Of a stretch of DNA of 28,226 nt, positions 21,901 through 28,187 are shown one piece after another (positions within the stretch are counted from its first letter, which is position 1; each line of letters begins with the position of its first letter). Under the pieces are notes generated by a model that saw nothing but the letters and a program-made list of their open reading frames with translations, was not told the origin of the DNA and did not search any database. The position numbers and the translations under genes were made by a program. Origin of the DNA: Chara braunii (lineage: Eukaryota > Streptophyta > Charophyceae > Charales > Characeae); the NCBI GenBank assembly GCA_003427395.1, contig BFEA01000025.1, positions 5,125,239 to 5,153,464 of the forward strand, written 5' to 3'.

Positions 21901-24900
21901 ATAAAATAATTTCTGAAATACAGACCTGAGGCCAGTCAGATCGGTGGAAATATCTCAAGATCGTAGCCCTTTTTCAACAAAAAAACAAAACAAAAAACAA
22001 AAGAAGGTGAGTTACATAATTCTATGAAACACGCGCAAAATAAAGTGGAGCCAAGACCAGCAGTGCCGGTCATTTCATGAAAAGCCCAAACCTTGCTAAA
22101 TGAGCCCAGCTTCGCACTGCACTATATCCACCAAGAATCAACTAGAGAGGAGTCAAACACCAAATGCAGTGAATAAGAAACAACCGTCAAAGAGTTGAGC
22201 ATCCATCAATAAGCATGATCTTCTGTTCTCCTCTCCATGAAGAGTGTCCATCATATCAAACAACGACGCAAGTTCATCCTTGGACTGCCAGCAAATGCAA
22301 ATGCAAATTCTGTCATACGGGTGGTGTTGCATGGGGGTGTCTTAGTTGGAGTAGTGAATTTGTCTGGTTAATGTCATATACTCCCTGCACAGAGTTGAGC
22401 AGGACTTGAACCCATAACCCATAGGACGTAAATTTGTCTGGTTGTTCGCCGATGAAATAAGTCCTCCCCATCGTGAGGGCACCAATTTGGGTGTCTCCAA
22501 CCAAGCGGTTGGATAAATAAAATAAGTATCATCCATACAGTTGTATTGCTGTTGGGTTCCAACAATTGGAGAGGTAGCTAGAGTGAGGTGGAATTGAGAG
22601 AAGAAAATAGCATAGCTAAAACTACAGCTCTCCCCCATACACGAGGGGAAGACGGTTGTATTTATAAAAAAAAAACAAGCAAATTCTCTCGGGCCCTAGG
22701 CTACCAGAGTGGCCCGGGGTCACTTGCCCCGACGGGCCAAAAAAAAAAAAAAAAAAACATTAAATAAATAAAATAAAAATATTTTTTTCATTTTTTATTT
22801 TAAATTTCGTAAAGAATTTCGATGCGACCCCGAGGCAAAAATTGTTCAGTTTATTTTTCTGCATAACATTTATTTTTTCGGATTTTTTTGATTTTTTTTT
22901 GTTTTTTGCTACGACCTTCCCTGGTCCTTGCACGGCCGGGCCGTCCGGGAAAATAGGGTGACCCGGGCGGCCCGGCTGGTAGCCTAGCTCGGGCCTGTAT
23001 ATACCACTGTCAACATTTTTTTTTTCTGGCACGGGAGTGAACAGCATCATACGCCGCCGCTGCACGATCAACCTAACAAGCACTGAATGCTCTTGTTAGC
23101 TGTCCGCTGTTTCGCAAGCCACTACAACTCCAACAACGAACAAGGCCCATATGTGCCTTCCAGACAAGATTGCAAATTCAATCGAAAACTTGTGGGTGCC
23201 GGTAAGGACCAGTCCTTCATAGGAAAAAGGGAGAAGGACGATTGGATCGTAATAAAATTAAATAAATCTTTCACCCACTACCACCAAACTAATACCAAAT
23301 CCAATCCCTATGCCTTAGAATTAAGCCACCATACCACTCTTCGTGAGTTCACTATCATCGTAACGCACCAAACCCTGGCAAAGGGTCAGGCGGCCTGCTT
23401 CCAAAGAAATCAGCAGCAGACTCGTGTGGGTCAGTACGCCGAACCTCTTGCTGCACCTTGAGTACATCATACTACCACAGTTCTCGGAATCCAAAAAAGA
23501 AGAGAGGTGATTTGATGCCCTTAGATCTCCATCCTCGATTGCCTCAAACATGTATCCCAGGTACAGACTGGCCCCTAGCGACTGACAATAACATCTCCGG
23601 ATGAAATGGGGTCCAGCCAGTACCCACTTCATCTGGATTTGGCTCAACAAGTCTGAACCACAGAAAACAAGAAACGACAAAACAAAGGTAACAAGAAACA
23701 AAAAAAAAATGAAGTATCCGGAAGCCAGGCAGGCACAACAGACAAAAGGTGGGGAGAAGAGCAGAGGCTGCCACACATCAACAAGCCAGAGCTGTGGAAA
23801 CTCGAAACGATGAGAAGCAAAGTAAGATTACTCACCCAGAGGTGGAAGGCTGTTCGGAGTAGAGACTTGAGTCGAAGGAGGCAGAATCGCAGCTGGTGAA
23901 TTTACAATACCTAAATTGGAAAACGTCAGCCTCAACAATCACCGATCAACAACACTGTACACACTGCAACAATATCAAAGTGTACAGAGTGCTGCGAACA
24001 TAGGATGGAGGGGAGCAAAACAGAGTGATGCAAAGCGAAGCTACGTTCGACAGACGAACGAGCCCATAAAGTGGCGTGACATAAACCAGACAGACAACCG
24101 TGTTTACCGTCAAAAAAACACCCAAGTCTAACGCATGGATGAGACCTACGTACGATTCCTGTCAAAGAAAGACCTGCCCTCATCTTTTGCCTTGCTGCCA
24201 GCTCTGGCTGCTTCATCCAATGACTTACAAAGACCGAGTGGACTCTGATAAAAGGAGATGGAGATAGAGTCGAAGAGGAAGGGAAACGCCAAAAAGGACA
24301 AAGACATTCTTCGTAGAACAAAGGACAAGAAGAAGCCAGCCACCTCGTTCCAGGAATCATTGGCAAGAAGCAGAATGGCCAGATTTGAAGTTCGAGATGA
24401 GGGAGTTGGGTGAAGATGATCAGGGATGCACCAAACGGAGACAATCCTCTCCCTCGCTGTAATTACAGGGGCCTTCGAAGACAGGTTCGTAGACAGGCAA
24501 GGACAGATATGTGGCTGATGATGCCTTCCGCATCCACAAAACAACAGAGCAAAAAAGACATCACAAACGACAAACAAATCCCACAACAAACGACAAACGA
24601 CATGCGAACGAATGAACAGTGTCCCTCAGTCACCATTTGTGGCGTGCTTCTTCTTCTTCTTCTTCTTCTTCTTCTTCTTCTTCTTCAGGTAGATATGACC
24701 ACAGACCCAATAATTATATAATACTTAATATCATGATGAATATAATTATTGCCTGCCTGTCAAGAAAAAGCTCATTTCACTTAGTTGCCATCCAGCAGTG
24801 TCCTTATCAATGGCATCGTAAAATCAACCCTTCAGGTTGGAAAATTGTCAATATTCCATGCTCAACACAGTGCCTGCTCCACTACACAGCACTCCACATG

Positions 24901-27332
24901 TATTTGGAGGCTTCTCTTTTCTCTGGACAAGGTGCGTTTGTTCGGACGAGTCCAACATTTTGAACGTATCTGGTCCTCAAAAGATCCAAATGCATGTAGA
25001 TTAATGTGTATAGGAGCGAGGTCCACAGTTCCACCTATTGATTGATGTGAGTGTAATTCTGAAATCAATGAAGACTAGATTCTAAAACACAAATGTGCCT
25101 CTGAAAAAAACAACTCCGCAAAAATCTCGCAAGTGCACCACCAACAAGCATCCCTTGTCCCCTTGTATGAGTTAACAGCAAAGAGCTCAGAGAGGATAAA
25201 AGCCCCCCAAAAAGCACAAAAGCCCGTAAAGGGGGGGACTGCGGGGGGGAATGCCAAACACACAATTAACGAGTGAATAAATTGTCTTATTGCACAACAC
25301 TTGGGGTGCACACAAAAGAAGAAGACTTTGTCAGGGTGCCCCTGTGAGGCTACCACCACCAGCACCTTACTTCAAATGAGGACAACCTCAAGAGAGAGGG
25401 CACAGTGATAGTCCCAGAAGGGACTTGCAATCTTGAGGCAGTGTGCCAGCCTGACGAATTGTGACATAAGAAGTGTGTGGGCAGAGTCGTCAAGCTTCCG
25501 TTCCACTGTGACCGTCTTGCCTTTTTCCGTGTTTTTCAGCTGGTCGTCGGTCGAGGGAAAAGAGAACAAACAGATAACACTTCCTGGAGAGCACACACTT
25601 TCTGCAGAGTACGAGATGCAAAAGCACTAACAAGTCCTGAGAGCGGAAAAGGAGAAAAATGGCATGCCGGAAACGCAAATTATTATAATGTAATAACACA
25701 CCCAACGACGGGTCATTTGTCAGAACGTTCAGCACAAAGAAGTGCCACGAGGATGGCAGAACAAGGGCACAGTAAGCAGCACAGCAACCTGTGTCCAACT
25801 ACCCGGGCCCGACATCATTAAAGGGGGGGCACAAATACCCCCCAACAACGCTGATTTCATTTGTACGGAAGCCAAGGAATCAAACACGAGAGGCTTACAG
25901 CCAGATCATGCCCCAGCAATTGCTGAGGGAATCAGATTTGCATCACTTGCTAACTACCAGTAGGCTTGCGATATAAAAAAAAAAAAAAAAAAAAAAAAAC
26001 TTCTCTTACAAGTTACAACTGAACTTCTCTTTGGTCAGGACGGAGAGCGAGTTACAATCGGTGATACCAACGTTTGGGAAGTGATGGTGGCACGTCGAGG
26101 TGGTGGGTCACGTTCAGGAAATGACAAAACATGCAGGAAGCGAGAAGAGGAAGGTTGAGGTGGTTGGTCATGCTCAGGAAACAACGAAGTGTCTCCCAAT
26201 TGCTCCGCGTCTGTGGAGCATGTCACCAACAGAGATATGACGTTTTTGCGACACCAACAAGAGGTATGATAGGGATGATAATAATAGCAGACGTGTCCTA
26301 ACTTCGAGCAAAACCGATGCAGAGGAGTGTTGCACAAAGGGATCGGCAAAACATTCGCAGACGGGTGGAACGAGGACCTTAGACAGATAAAGGCACTGAC
26401 AAAGCTGCGTGAAATGTTGCTGGCACATCGTTCTTCACAGATGATATATGTCTGACTAGTACTGTTGATACCATCCTGCTGTACATAACAAGGCCAGAAA
26501 AACATCGGTTGCCGGGGGGGGGGGAAGAGAGAGCAGGAGGGAAACACTCGGGCAGTGCTAAGAACAACGAACTCGGGAAAACGTCACTTGGTTGATGGAA
26601 GCTGCTCAGGGAGATGCTGATGACCAGGCTCTGCTCCACAAGAGAGAGGAGAGAGGGGAGGGGGGGCGGGGGGGCAGGGGGGGGGAGGGGTGGAGAGAGA
26701 GATTGCTACCAAGGAAAGCAAAAGCTGCTAGAAGCATGCAAAGCAAGGATAGCAGCCATTGCAGGAGGCAACAGAGATTATATTGAAAACTTGACAAACT
26801 AGTGGTGGTTGAAGGAGATGGAGAAGATAACATTTTTGTACGAAAACTGCATCAAAAAGGAAAATACAGATAGAACTGCGTACGGACGTAACAGTGAAAA
26901 ACAACCGCAGGAACGAGCTGACATATTGATACAGGCTTTTGCAGTACCCAAACATGGAAAACAGAAACAGAATGGCAGGACAAAAGAGACAGAAACAAGG
27001 TGACAGGACAGTAGACAAAGGAGATTCAACCAGCTAGCTGAGAACAAATAGACCGCAAAAGGAGGACATGCAATGCATATAATAATATGCCCAGACTATC
27101 AGAATGAGCACTTTACACAAAAGAAAAGAAAAAAAACAAAGAAAACAAAGACAACACCGCCAGAGTACACGATGGAAAAGAGAAGCAACCCAAATGGGAC
27201 AGATAAGGTCCAAATGGGACAGACAGATGAGGCAAATCCCACTCCCTGTGGTACACACCTGCAGGTTGTACAGGAGCTGGTGTGATGGTAGGCGCCCCTA
27301 TATCAAACCCACTTGGCCTCTTGTTGCCGCCA
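1929..27332 (-). CDS. U2AF65: U2AF large subunit (U2AF65), 13 internal exons, partial at both ends
   Basis: U2AF large subunit is the nuclear pre-mRNA splicing factor that binds the polypyrimidine tract at 3' splice sites, pairs with the small subunit U2AF35 at the AG, and helps recruit U2 snRNP through SF1/SF3B1. Joining the thirteen exons listed below gives 383 residues in one open frame. These hold the SGFD ligand motif (about 7-10), a Pro-rich linker (about 13-86), RRM1 (about 92-175; RNP2 VYVGGL 94-99, RNP1 KKFAFVEF 139-146), RRM2 (about 213-290; RNP2 IFIGGL 214-219, RNP1 KGYGFCVY 253-260), a Q-rich then G/M/A-rich linker, and the beginning of the UHM (VVCLVQ, 378-383). Plant orthologues are usually about 550-590 residues, so the RS domain and most of the UHM lie outside the window. 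Every junction has GT...AG and matching phase. Residue numbers here and below count from the first complete codon in the window. Identification is very secure; exon ends were read by eye. Confidence 0.96.
2473..2645. mobile_element. Foldback MITE-like element with perfect 18-bp terminal inverted repeats
   Basis: ACCGTCTTCACCCGAATA at 2473-2490 is the exact reverse complement of 2628-2645. The 173-bp interior contains two head-to-tail half-copies of the family core (CTGGACTGAAAGTTGCC and TTTGGGACAACTTTCC), so it looks like a nested or duplicated version of the 99-bp form. A further related end (ACCGGGCATTCTATTTGGGA...ACGGTAG) sits at about 2824-2856. Confidence 0.8.
2971..3105. repeat. Two-copy direct repeat, period about 85 bp
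   Basis: AACTGGAAACAATAATGGC, continuing through ATTCATAAGGCARCAATCCAC, is found from 2976 and again from 3061, with only isolated differences. Confidence 0.85.
4061..4201 (+). pseudogene. Short frame with PHD-finger-like Cys/His spacing, likely a fragment
   Basis: On the plus strand, opposite the host gene, a 46-codon frame (open back to a stop near 4016) contains C20-x2-C23-x4-H28-x2-C31 followed by W39 and C43. The first part has exactly the spacing of the second half of a PHD zinc finger (C-x2-C-x4-H-x2-C, then W before the last cysteines). Only one Cys follows the Trp, where a PHD finger has a C-x2-C pair, and the frame stops three codons later. The first Cys pair is also not convincing, with a single Cys at 3. 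I read it as a decayed piece of a transposon or captured exon. Chance is possible. Confidence 0.35.
5141..5204 (-). CDS. U2AF65: U2AF65 exon e12: Q-rich helix after RRM2
   Basis: The 64-nt exon runs from acceptor ggttttggttggccgctgcaag on the plus strand (minus: ...cccttgcag/CGGCCA) to donor CACTTCAG/gtatgg. It completes Ser291 from e11 and encodes residues 292-312, GQPKPDQANVLQQAQHQIAL then Q. Plant U2AF65 has QPKPEQxxxLxxAQQQIAxQ at this point, which identifies this short exon. It joins e13 in phase 0. Confidence 0.96.
5339..5688. repeat. Higher-order tandem repeat: two long units with internal 28-29-bp repeats
   Basis: Unit 1 is 5339-5540 and unit 2 is 5541-5688. Both begin GCAATGAAGCAATGTGCGC and end CCCCCAACTAGAATATAT. 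Inside is a 28-29-bp sub-repeat, AAAGATCTCACGCACAAGGA plus CTCTGTGT. Unit 1 has two more copies of it than unit 2, which explains the length difference. A second internal pair, GGCACCCRCCGGTTTCC, is also repeated. Confidence 0.9.
5679..5776. mobile_element. Foldback MITE-like element
   Basis: CTAGAATATATGGATATTAT starts the copy, GTATTCGGGGCAACTTTCAC forms the core, and GCGTTCTATTCTGGGGAAGACAGTAGT ends it. The right arm and core align with the 16575 and 10526 copies. The left arm overlaps the neighbouring tandem repeat and is poorly preserved. Confidence 0.6.
6335..6423 (-). CDS. U2AF65: U2AF65 exon e11: end of RRM2
   Basis: The 89-nt exon runs from acceptor tttgttgtgcag/GATCCT to donor ACTGCCAG/gtatgc. 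It encodes residues 262-290, DPSVVDVVCAALNGMKMGDK then TLTVRRATA, and leaves AG. It covers helix 2 and the last strand of RRM2. Plants have VTDIACAALNGIKMGDKTLTVRRA and animals [24 protein letters not shown]. Confidence 0.98.
6424..7204 (-). other. Intron between e10 and e11 (781 nt)
   Basis: It contains a (CA)n array (6605-6673) and a C-rich CACACA/CCCCCC patch at 6763-6832. On the transcribed strand these read (GT)n and G-rich. Nothing coding was seen. Confidence 0.8.
6605..6673. repeat. (CA)n microsatellite
   Basis: About 69 nt of almost uninterrupted CA dinucleotides, with ACGAAC and ATAC interruptions at the left end. Confidence 0.95.
7205..7280 (-). CDS. U2AF65: U2AF65 exon e10: RRM2 core (RNP1)
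   Basis: The 76-nt exon runs from acceptor aattgtgcag/GCCGCT to donor ATATCAG/gtgagt. It is separated from e9 by the shortest intron of the gene (7281-7504, 224 nt). It completes Gly236 and encodes residues 237-261, PLRAFDLVKDRDTGNSKGYG then FCVYQ. KGYGFCVY (253-260) is RNP1 of RRM2. The match to plant and animal U2AF65 is near-perfect. It ends in phase 0. Confidence 0.98.
7505..7603 (-). CDS. U2AF65: U2AF65 exon e9: start of RRM2 (RNP2)
   Basis: The 99-nt exon runs from acceptor gttgtggcag/TGCTCA to donor GCATTTGG/gtgagt. The acceptor was chosen because only it completes GG/T from e8. It encodes residues 204-235, AQGGADGPDRIFIGGLPYYL then TETQIKELLSAF. IFIGGL (214-219) is RNP2 of RRM2. Plants read LEGPDRIFVGGLPYYFTE here and animals AHKLFIGGLPNYL. 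It leaves GG, which the next exon completes to Gly236. Confidence 0.98.
7593..8308. repeat. Three-unit tandem duplication with (CT)n(CA)n arrays
   Basis: Unit 1 is 7593-7841 (249 bp), unit 2 is 7842-8071 (230 bp) and unit 3 is about 8072-8308 (diverged). Each has a (CT)n(CA)n array, then CAACCTCCTNATGAGTTGGT, and ends with CAGTCAGCTTTTTCNGTNGAG. Units 1 and 2 begin with CACCTTGAGCACTGCCACAA. In unit 1 those bases are the start of exon e9 plus its acceptor. Unit 3 lacks that part. Confidence 0.9.
7604..7852 (-). other. Possible alternative 5' extension of e9 from a duplicated acceptor
   Basis: On the minus strand the sequence tattgttgtggcag/TGCTCAAGGTG occurs at the real e9 acceptor (exon from 7603) and again with the exon-like part starting at 7852. 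The distance is 249 nt, or 83 codons, and the frame is open throughout. Use of the upstream copy would add 83 residues, including alternating Cys-Val and Arg-Glu tracts from the (GT)n and (GA)n arrays, just before RRM2. Whether it is used cannot be seen from DNA. Confidence 0.4.
7604..10299 (-). other. Intron between e8 and e9 (2696 nt)
   Basis: The 3' end (7604-8310) is made of three tandem units carrying (CT)n(CA)n arrays, one of which duplicates the splice acceptor of e9. A GC-richer block lies at about 8600-9460, with reading frames on both strands that I cannot assign. The part from 9500 to 9920 is rich in TTCTTTC-type pyrimidine tracts on the plus strand. Confidence 0.75.
10300..10415 (-). 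CDS. U2AF65: U2AF65 exon e8: end of RRM1 and inter-RRM linker
   Basis: The 116-nt exon runs from acceptor gggctcgcag/GGCGTA to donor ACACCAGG/gtacgt. It enters in phase 0, encodes residues 165-202 and leaves GG. GVSVRVRRPSDYNPSMAATL closes RRM1 and is followed by GPSQPSPLLNLANVGLTP. Plant U2AF65 has VKVRRPSDYNPSLAATLGPSQPnP at this site, where animals have RRPHDYQPLPG. The linker between RRM1 and RRM2 sets the closed or open arrangement of the two domains on the polypyrimidine tract. Confidence 0.98.
10526..10633. mobile_element. Foldback MITE-like element, diverged copy
   Basis: It starts CACTGTCTTCACCGATCCGG and ends GGGGGATACTGTA. Inside, ATTCCGGGCAACTTTCAGTC and CATGCGTTCTGTTC align with the copies at 16575 and 5679. 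Confidence 0.6.
11401..11670. repeat. GA-rich minisatellite, three units of 77, 71 and 59 bp
   Basis: Units start with GAGGCAGAGAGAGA at 11458, 11535 and 11606. Each contains GACGGAGAGAG and ends with GACCATGnnTGAGTGCT, and the first two also carry a G8-G9 run. The units differ mainly in the lengths of the GA and G runs. Confidence 0.85.
12151..12263 (-). CDS. U2AF65: U2AF65 exon e7: RRM1 core (RNP1)
   Basis: The 113-nt exon runs from acceptor gttctgtag/GTGATG to donor TATGAG/gtaccg. It completes Gly127 and encodes residues 128-164, including AVVNVYINQEKKFAFVEF and EEASNAMALDGI. KKFAFVEF (139-146) is RNP1 of RRM1, with the two aromatic positions occupied by Phe. Plant orthologues read VYINHEKKFAFVEMR and EEASNAMALDGI, so this is a near-exact match. 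It ends in phase 0. Confidence 0.98.
12428..12559. repeat. Recent 70-bp tandem duplication
   Basis: The segment beginning CATAAATCGAGAACTGGTGC (12428) and ending with TTTCAGAAAAC is repeated from 12498 with no difference that I can see over about 61 bases. The near-identity indicates a recent event. Confidence 0.9.
13263..13380. repeat. GT-rich minisatellite, unit about 40-42 bp
   Basis: TGTCTGAGTGCTGG recurs at about 13268 and 13308, with a diverged third copy (TGTCTGTGTGCCGG) at about 13350. Each is followed by a TTGAGTGTGTGTG-type stretch. Confidence 0.75.
14051..14140. repeat. Two-copy 45-bp tandem repeat
   Basis: GCAGCCATAGCTGCTTTG starts at 14051 and again at 14096. The remaining 27 bases of each copy are diverged. 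Confidence 0.75.
15804..16013. repeat. Tandem duplication with an expanded (AG)n insert
   Basis: Copy 1 (15804-15884) and copy 2 (15888-16013) share TGCAGTGCCAGGGAACCCAG-like starts, then CTAATGAAATGACC, and AAAGGGACAAAGGAAAGGGA ends. Copy 2 is longer because a short GAGAGA has become a 44-nt (AG)n run (15926-15969). Confidence 0.85.
16102..16162 (-). CDS. U2AF65: U2AF65 exon e6: RRM1 helix 1 and loop
   Basis: The 61-nt exon runs from acceptor gttctgctag/AGTGTC to donor GGTCCAG/gtaaat. It encodes residues 107-126: SVATFFSTAMAAVGGNTAGP, plus the first base of Gly127. This is the first helix of RRM1 and the loop that in plants reads SVATFFSQVMAAIGGNTAGPG. The Val for Ile and ST for SQ changes are conservative. 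Confidence 0.96.
16575..16673. mobile_element. Foldback MITE-like element, best-preserved short copy (99 bp)
   Basis: The terminal inverted repeats are ACTACCGTCTTCACCCGAAT and its near-complement ending in GGTGAAGACGGTAGT, about 27 bp per arm with few mismatches. The inside is also partly palindromic. It shares TCTGGATTGAAAGTTGCCCC-type core sequence with the copies at 1351, 2473, 5679 and 10526. Confidence 0.75.
17370..17475 (+). mobile_element. Short poly-A-tailed insertion flanked by a 12-bp direct repeat
   Basis: GGGTCCTAACTC occurs at 17370-17381 and again at 17464-17475. Between them lie about 56 nt of unique sequence and a run of about 24 A (17438-17461). This is the arrangement left by target-primed insertion of a short RNA. 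The second 12-mer is also the head of the SINE copy. Confidence 0.5.
17464..17560 (+). mobile_element. tRNA-like SINE copy
   Basis: It has an A-box-like CCTAACTCAGTTGCTA (from 17468) and a B-box-like GAAATTCGAATCCAC (about 17510-17524), followed by an A/G-rich tail with AACAGAAGAAGAAAAGG. It shares CATGAACTGTYGAA with the copy at 19801. Confidence 0.55.
18389..18448 (-). CDS. U2AF65: U2AF65 exon e5: start of RRM1 (RNP2)
   Basis: The 60-nt exon runs from acceptor ttgtatgtag/GCAACT to donor GAACAG/gtacaa, phase 0 at both ends. It encodes residues 87-106: ATRHARRVYVGGLPPLANEQ. VYVGGL is the RNP2 strand of RRM1, one of the two RNA-contact motifs that read uridine-rich tracts. This is among the most conserved stretches of plant U2AF65 and is sufficient to name the gene. 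Skipping this frame-neutral exon would remove the first strand of RRM1. Confidence 0.97.
18449..21140 (-). other. Intron between e4 and e5 (2692 nt)
   Basis: It holds a tRNA-like SINE copy (about 19801-19920, with an A-rich tail). Otherwise it has only a short C-rich run near 19370-19382 and chance reading frames. Confidence 0.75.
19801..19920 (+). mobile_element. tRNA-like SINE copy with A-rich tail
   Basis: It has an A-box-like CTAGCTCAGTTCGTG (from 19804) and a B-box-like GCAGTTTGAGTCCC (19846-19859), followed by GAATAGAGCCAAATAA and a poly-A tract at about 19908-19917. It shares CATGAACTGTYGAA between the two boxes with the copy at 17464. It does not fold as a standard tRNA in the part I can read. 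Confidence 0.6.
21141..21185 (-). CDS. U2AF65: U2AF65 exon e4: 45-nt micro-exon ending in AMTQQ
   Basis: The 45-nt exon runs from acceptor tggttgcag/TTTCCA to donor CAACAG/gtgggt. It starts and ends in phase 0 and encodes residues 72-86, FPGLPAMPPQAMTQQ. The QAMTQQ end directly precedes ATRHARRVYVGG in plant U2AF65, which makes this tiny exon secure. Because it is frame-neutral, skipping it would shorten the linker by 15 residues without a frameshift. Confidence 0.94.
21186..21631 (-). other. Intron between e3 and e4 (446 nt)
   Basis: This is one of the shortest introns of the gene. It contains a short plus-strand poly-G run (21548-21561) and nothing coding. Confidence 0.8.
21632..21696 (-). 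CDS. U2AF65: U2AF65 exon e3: GMP-rich linker
   Basis: The 65-nt exon runs from acceptor catttgcag/GTTCGC to donor TTCCACAG/gtgtgt. It completes Gly50 from e2 and encodes residues 51-71, including SAGMPTMPLFPSPF. It is rich in Pro, Met and Phe, like the linker that precedes RRM1 in plant U2AF65. It leaves phase 0. The plus-strand (G)n run at 21548-21561 lies just downstream in the next intron. Confidence 0.88.
21841..21910 (+). mobile_element. tRNA-like SINE copy
   Basis: An A-box-like CTAGTTCAGTTGGTA (from 21844) and a B-box-like GAGTTTGAATCCC (21871-21883) are spaced more closely than in a tRNA. They are followed by GAACAGAACCAAATAAAATAA. The tail and box sequences resemble the copies at 19801 and 17464. 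The short spacing means it is not a functional tRNA gene. Confidence 0.55.
22691..22995. mobile_element. Foldback/MITE-like element with GC-rich arms and AT-rich core
   Basis: The left arm (22691-22738) and right arm (about 22934-22995) are imperfect inverted repeats. GGCTACCAG and CCCGGG(G)TCAC on the left are matched by GTGACCCGGG and CTGGTAGCC on the right. The roughly 195-nt core is almost pure A/T with long A and T runs, in sharp contrast to the arms. No transposase frame is present, so it would be non-autonomous. I see no convincing target-site duplication. Confidence 0.6.
23836..23910 (-). CDS. U2AF65: U2AF65 exon e2: Pro/Ser-rich linker
   Basis: The 75-nt exon runs from acceptor ccaatttag/GTATTG to donor CCTCTGG/gtgagt, which is a consensus donor. 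It takes one base from e1 to make Gly25, encodes residues 26-49 (IVNSPAAILPPSTQ and onward, rich in Pro, Ser and Thr) and leaves one base. This low-complexity segment is poorly conserved in the family. The call rests on the reading frame linking e1 to e3, the strong splice sites and its place in the order, not on the amino-acid sequence alone. Confidence 0.85.
23911..27258 (-). other. Intron between e1 and e2 (3348 nt)
   Basis: No exon is needed here, because the leftover G of e1 joins the GT of e2. It contains a (CTT)n array at 24647-24686, a G-rich patch at about 26655-26695, a poly-A stretch at about 25976-25999 and a few weak reading frames on both strands that match no family I recognise. 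Among these is a minus-strand frame around 25380-25540 and a plus-strand frame at about 26300-26454. Confidence 0.75.
24647..24686. repeat. (CTT)n trinucleotide microsatellite
   Basis: About 13 CTT units lie on the plus strand. The array ends in CAGG, which mimics a plus-strand 3' splice site, but the host gene is transcribed from the other strand, where the array reads (AAG)n. Confidence 0.9.
27259..27332 (-). CDS. U2AF65: U2AF65 exon e1: U2AF-ligand motif region (KRPSGFDIGAP)
   Basis: The 74-nt exon runs from an acceptor ...ttgagcag/TGGCGG to a donor CCTGCAG/gtgtgt. It enters with two bases owed by an exon outside the window and leaves one base. It encodes residues 1-24: GGNKRPSGFD followed by a Pro/Ala/Thr stretch. 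The basic patch plus SGFD matches the position where plant U2AF65 has KR-x-SGFDM and animal U2AF65 has the KYWDVPPPGF ligand motif that inserts into the U2AF35 UHM. The key aromatic here is Phe, as I recall for plants, not Trp. It should follow the RS domain. Its length and both phases fit the next exon exactly. Confidence 0.9.
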
Positions 27333-27923
27333 CTGCTCAAAACACGCACACAACCATAATGGTCCAACAAAGACAGTCAGAACTAGAACTTCCAAACAAA
27401 AAGAATGCGCATTTCATCAGAGTAACCGCCAGTAATTCACGACAACCTGGCATTCCCAAAATACGCACCTGGCTTGGTGCATGTCCAGTGACAGGGAGAA
27501 TTCTAGTCGCTAAAAGCGCCAATGGACCCTTCACATAAGTTTCCCAAAAATGACATGTCAGGGATTACATCCCTTTCTTTCCTTAAAGAAACAGCATTTC
27601 TGCGAATTCTCCTCAGCTCAAATGAAGAACATGATCCGCTCTGTTAAATATTAGGAACTTTGTTATTTCATTCTAGAACACCACACGCAAACATTTGAGC
27701 CCCTACAATGCATTTGGGGGAGGAGGACTGAAACTTTGCCCAGCAACATTTCCCATCACAAGTTCACAGCAGAAGCATCACAAGACAATTTTCCTAATAT
27801 TTTCGGCCAAACAACCTTTGCAGGTGGACAATCCCATCGGCAAAAAGTATGTTTCTCCAAAAACAAAGGCACCCCGCACTCAAGAGTAAACTCTCTGAGA
27901 TTGGCAAACACACGTTCAGATTC

Positions 27924-27982
<59 letters not shown>

Positions 27983-28023
27983 CCCAACACACACACATTT
28001 TTTGAGTGTATAGCAAATGTGAC

Positions 28024-28067
<44 letters not shown>

Positions 28068-28187
28068 AACACACTGACATACACACACACTGTGGAACAG
28101 TAATCTAGAAGGCCCATCCCTCACTTTACACAGAAACCTTCAAAAGGCAGCAGGCACACAGTACTGCTGTCTGATAGCAAATGTGAC

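Larger units (their letters stand above)
21697..23835 (-). other. Intron between e2 and e3 (2139 nt)
   Basis: It carries the GC-armed foldback element (22691-22995) and a tRNA-like SINE copy (about 21841-21910). A further B-box-like match, reading GGGTTCAAGTCC on the minus strand, lies near 22398-22410 without a clear A box. I see nothing else coding. Confidence 0.75.

Noticed and set aside
24150-24242. Candidate N-terminal U2AF65 exon (DEGRSFFDRNR-like)
   Set aside because: It looked RS-like and has a fair acceptor, but e1 at 27259-27332 joins e2 perfectly in phase and carries the expected SGFD motif, so no exon is needed here.
27470-27520. Candidate exon upstream of e1 ending CAAGCCAG/gtgcgt
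   Set aside because: The splice-like ends and phase could fit, but the encoded residues show no RS or other family character, so it cannot be supported.
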